Under the pieces are notes generated by a model that saw only the letters and a list, made by a program, of their open reading frames with translations, was not told the DNA's origin and did not search any database. A program made the position numbers and the translations under genes. A DNA stretch of 64,000 nucleotides from Paenibacillus lycopersici (GTDB lineage: Bacteria; Bacillota; Bacilli; Paenibacillales; Paenibacillaceae): contig NZ_CP048209.1 in NCBI RefSeq assembly GCF_010119935.1, positions 2,235,001-2,299,000 of the forward strand, read 5' to 3'. Positions 63,801 through 64,000 of the stretch are shown in pieces; position 1 is the stretch's first letter; the number at the start of each line of letters is the position of its first letter.

Positions 63801-64000
63801 ATGAACGTGATCGAAGCGATTCGCACGAGACGGAGCATCGGCAAAGTGACGCAGGAGCCGATTGCCAAGGAAACGATCGAACAAATATTGGAAGCGGGTA
63901 CATGGGCGCCGAACCACCGGCTGACGGAGCCTTGGCAATTCTTCGTCATGAGCGGCGAAGGCCGCGCGAAGCTGGGCCGAGCGCTGGCGAATATCGCCGT
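63801..64000 (+). CDS. Nitroreductase family protein, cut by the window end
   Basis: The 66 visible residues begin MNVIEAIRTRRSIGKVTQEP and continue ILEAGTWAPNHRLTEPWQFF, the FMN-binding N-terminus of NAD(P)H-dependent nitroreductases (RTRRS and APNHR contact flavin phosphate in the family). GGGAGAGAG lies before the ATG and a TACAAT box near 63758 may belong to its promoter. The C-terminus is outside the window. Confidence 0.88.
   Translation, partial: MNVIEAIRTRRSIGKVTQEPIAKETIEQILEAGTWAPNHRLTEPWQFFVMSGEGRAKLGRALANIA

Noticed and set aside
61274..63949. Antisense open frame of 891 codons spanning three genes
   Set aside because: It crosses an AraC gene in another frame, an intergenic region and two well-supported plus-strand genes; its composition is typical of a shadow frame.

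Overview
The window comes from a spore-forming, GC-rich Gram-positive of the Paenibacillaceae type (Paenibacillus or Cohnella is my inference). Direct evidence is a Firmicute 23S rRNA, an intact pro-sigma-K gene, a cotJABC spore-coat operon, a YhaM-like exonuclease, a lipoteichoic-acid-synthase-like protein, an S-box (SAM-I) riboswitch, and strong AGGAGG-type ribosome binding sites. No transposase, integrase, phage gene, CRISPR array or tRNA was seen.

Layout. 1-2585 is the 3' part of a 23S rRNA gene followed by two terminators and no 5S gene. 2956-19634 is a run of small carbohydrate-catabolism units: Gfo/Idh/MocA dehydrogenases, a phytanoyl-CoA-type dioxygenase, a GH172 enzyme, a split altronate-dehydratase-like enzyme, a zinc alcohol dehydrogenase, an orphan sugar-binding lipoprotein, and LacI or AraC regulators beside them. 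19998-24200 is a cluster of Nudix, four GNAT acetyltransferases, rpiA and a HAD phosphatase broken by a stop codon. 24284-30441 is an AraC/Gfo/isomerase module, then a putative glycosidase and a methyltransferase that each follow a copy of a 160-base direct repeat. 30745-38535 holds a secreted stalk-domain protein, sigK, an AT-rich TPR gene island, cotJABC, and a SAM riboswitch ahead of an unrecognised gene. 38755-45622 is a LacI-fucI-GH116-GH43 saccharide locus. 46454-51758 is an AraC/SDR/isomerase/TetR block. 51961-64000 contains an LTA synthase homologue, an aldo/keto reductase, a molybdopterin oxidoreductase, L33, an IDEAL protein, two AraC regulators, a second PhyH dioxygenase, a second AraC/Gfo/isomerase module and the start of a nitroreductase gene.

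How it works together. The dominant theme is scavenging of plant or microbial saccharides: glycosidases (GH172, DUF5060-type, GH116, GH43), sugar isomerases, and many NAD-dependent sugar or inositol-type dehydrogenases, each unit with its own one-component regulator. Two modules share the same design, a divergent AraC gene facing a Gfo/Idh/MocA gene and a TIM-barrel sugar isomerase. Apart from one orphan substrate-binding protein, no transporter genes are present, so uptake must be encoded elsewhere.

The most unusual signals are non-coding. A composite repeat of about 500-600 bases occurs at 45737-46338 and 57155-57677, with a truncated copy at about 36878-37150. It carries five copies of an 18-base motif (core AACGGATCCTSTGTCCG), and the two full copies are each flanked by a duplicated, locus-specific rho-independent terminator. 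The second is the SAM riboswitch controlling an uncharacterised 181-residue protein. The third is an AT-rich TPR gene preceded by a possible 31-residue peptide gene.
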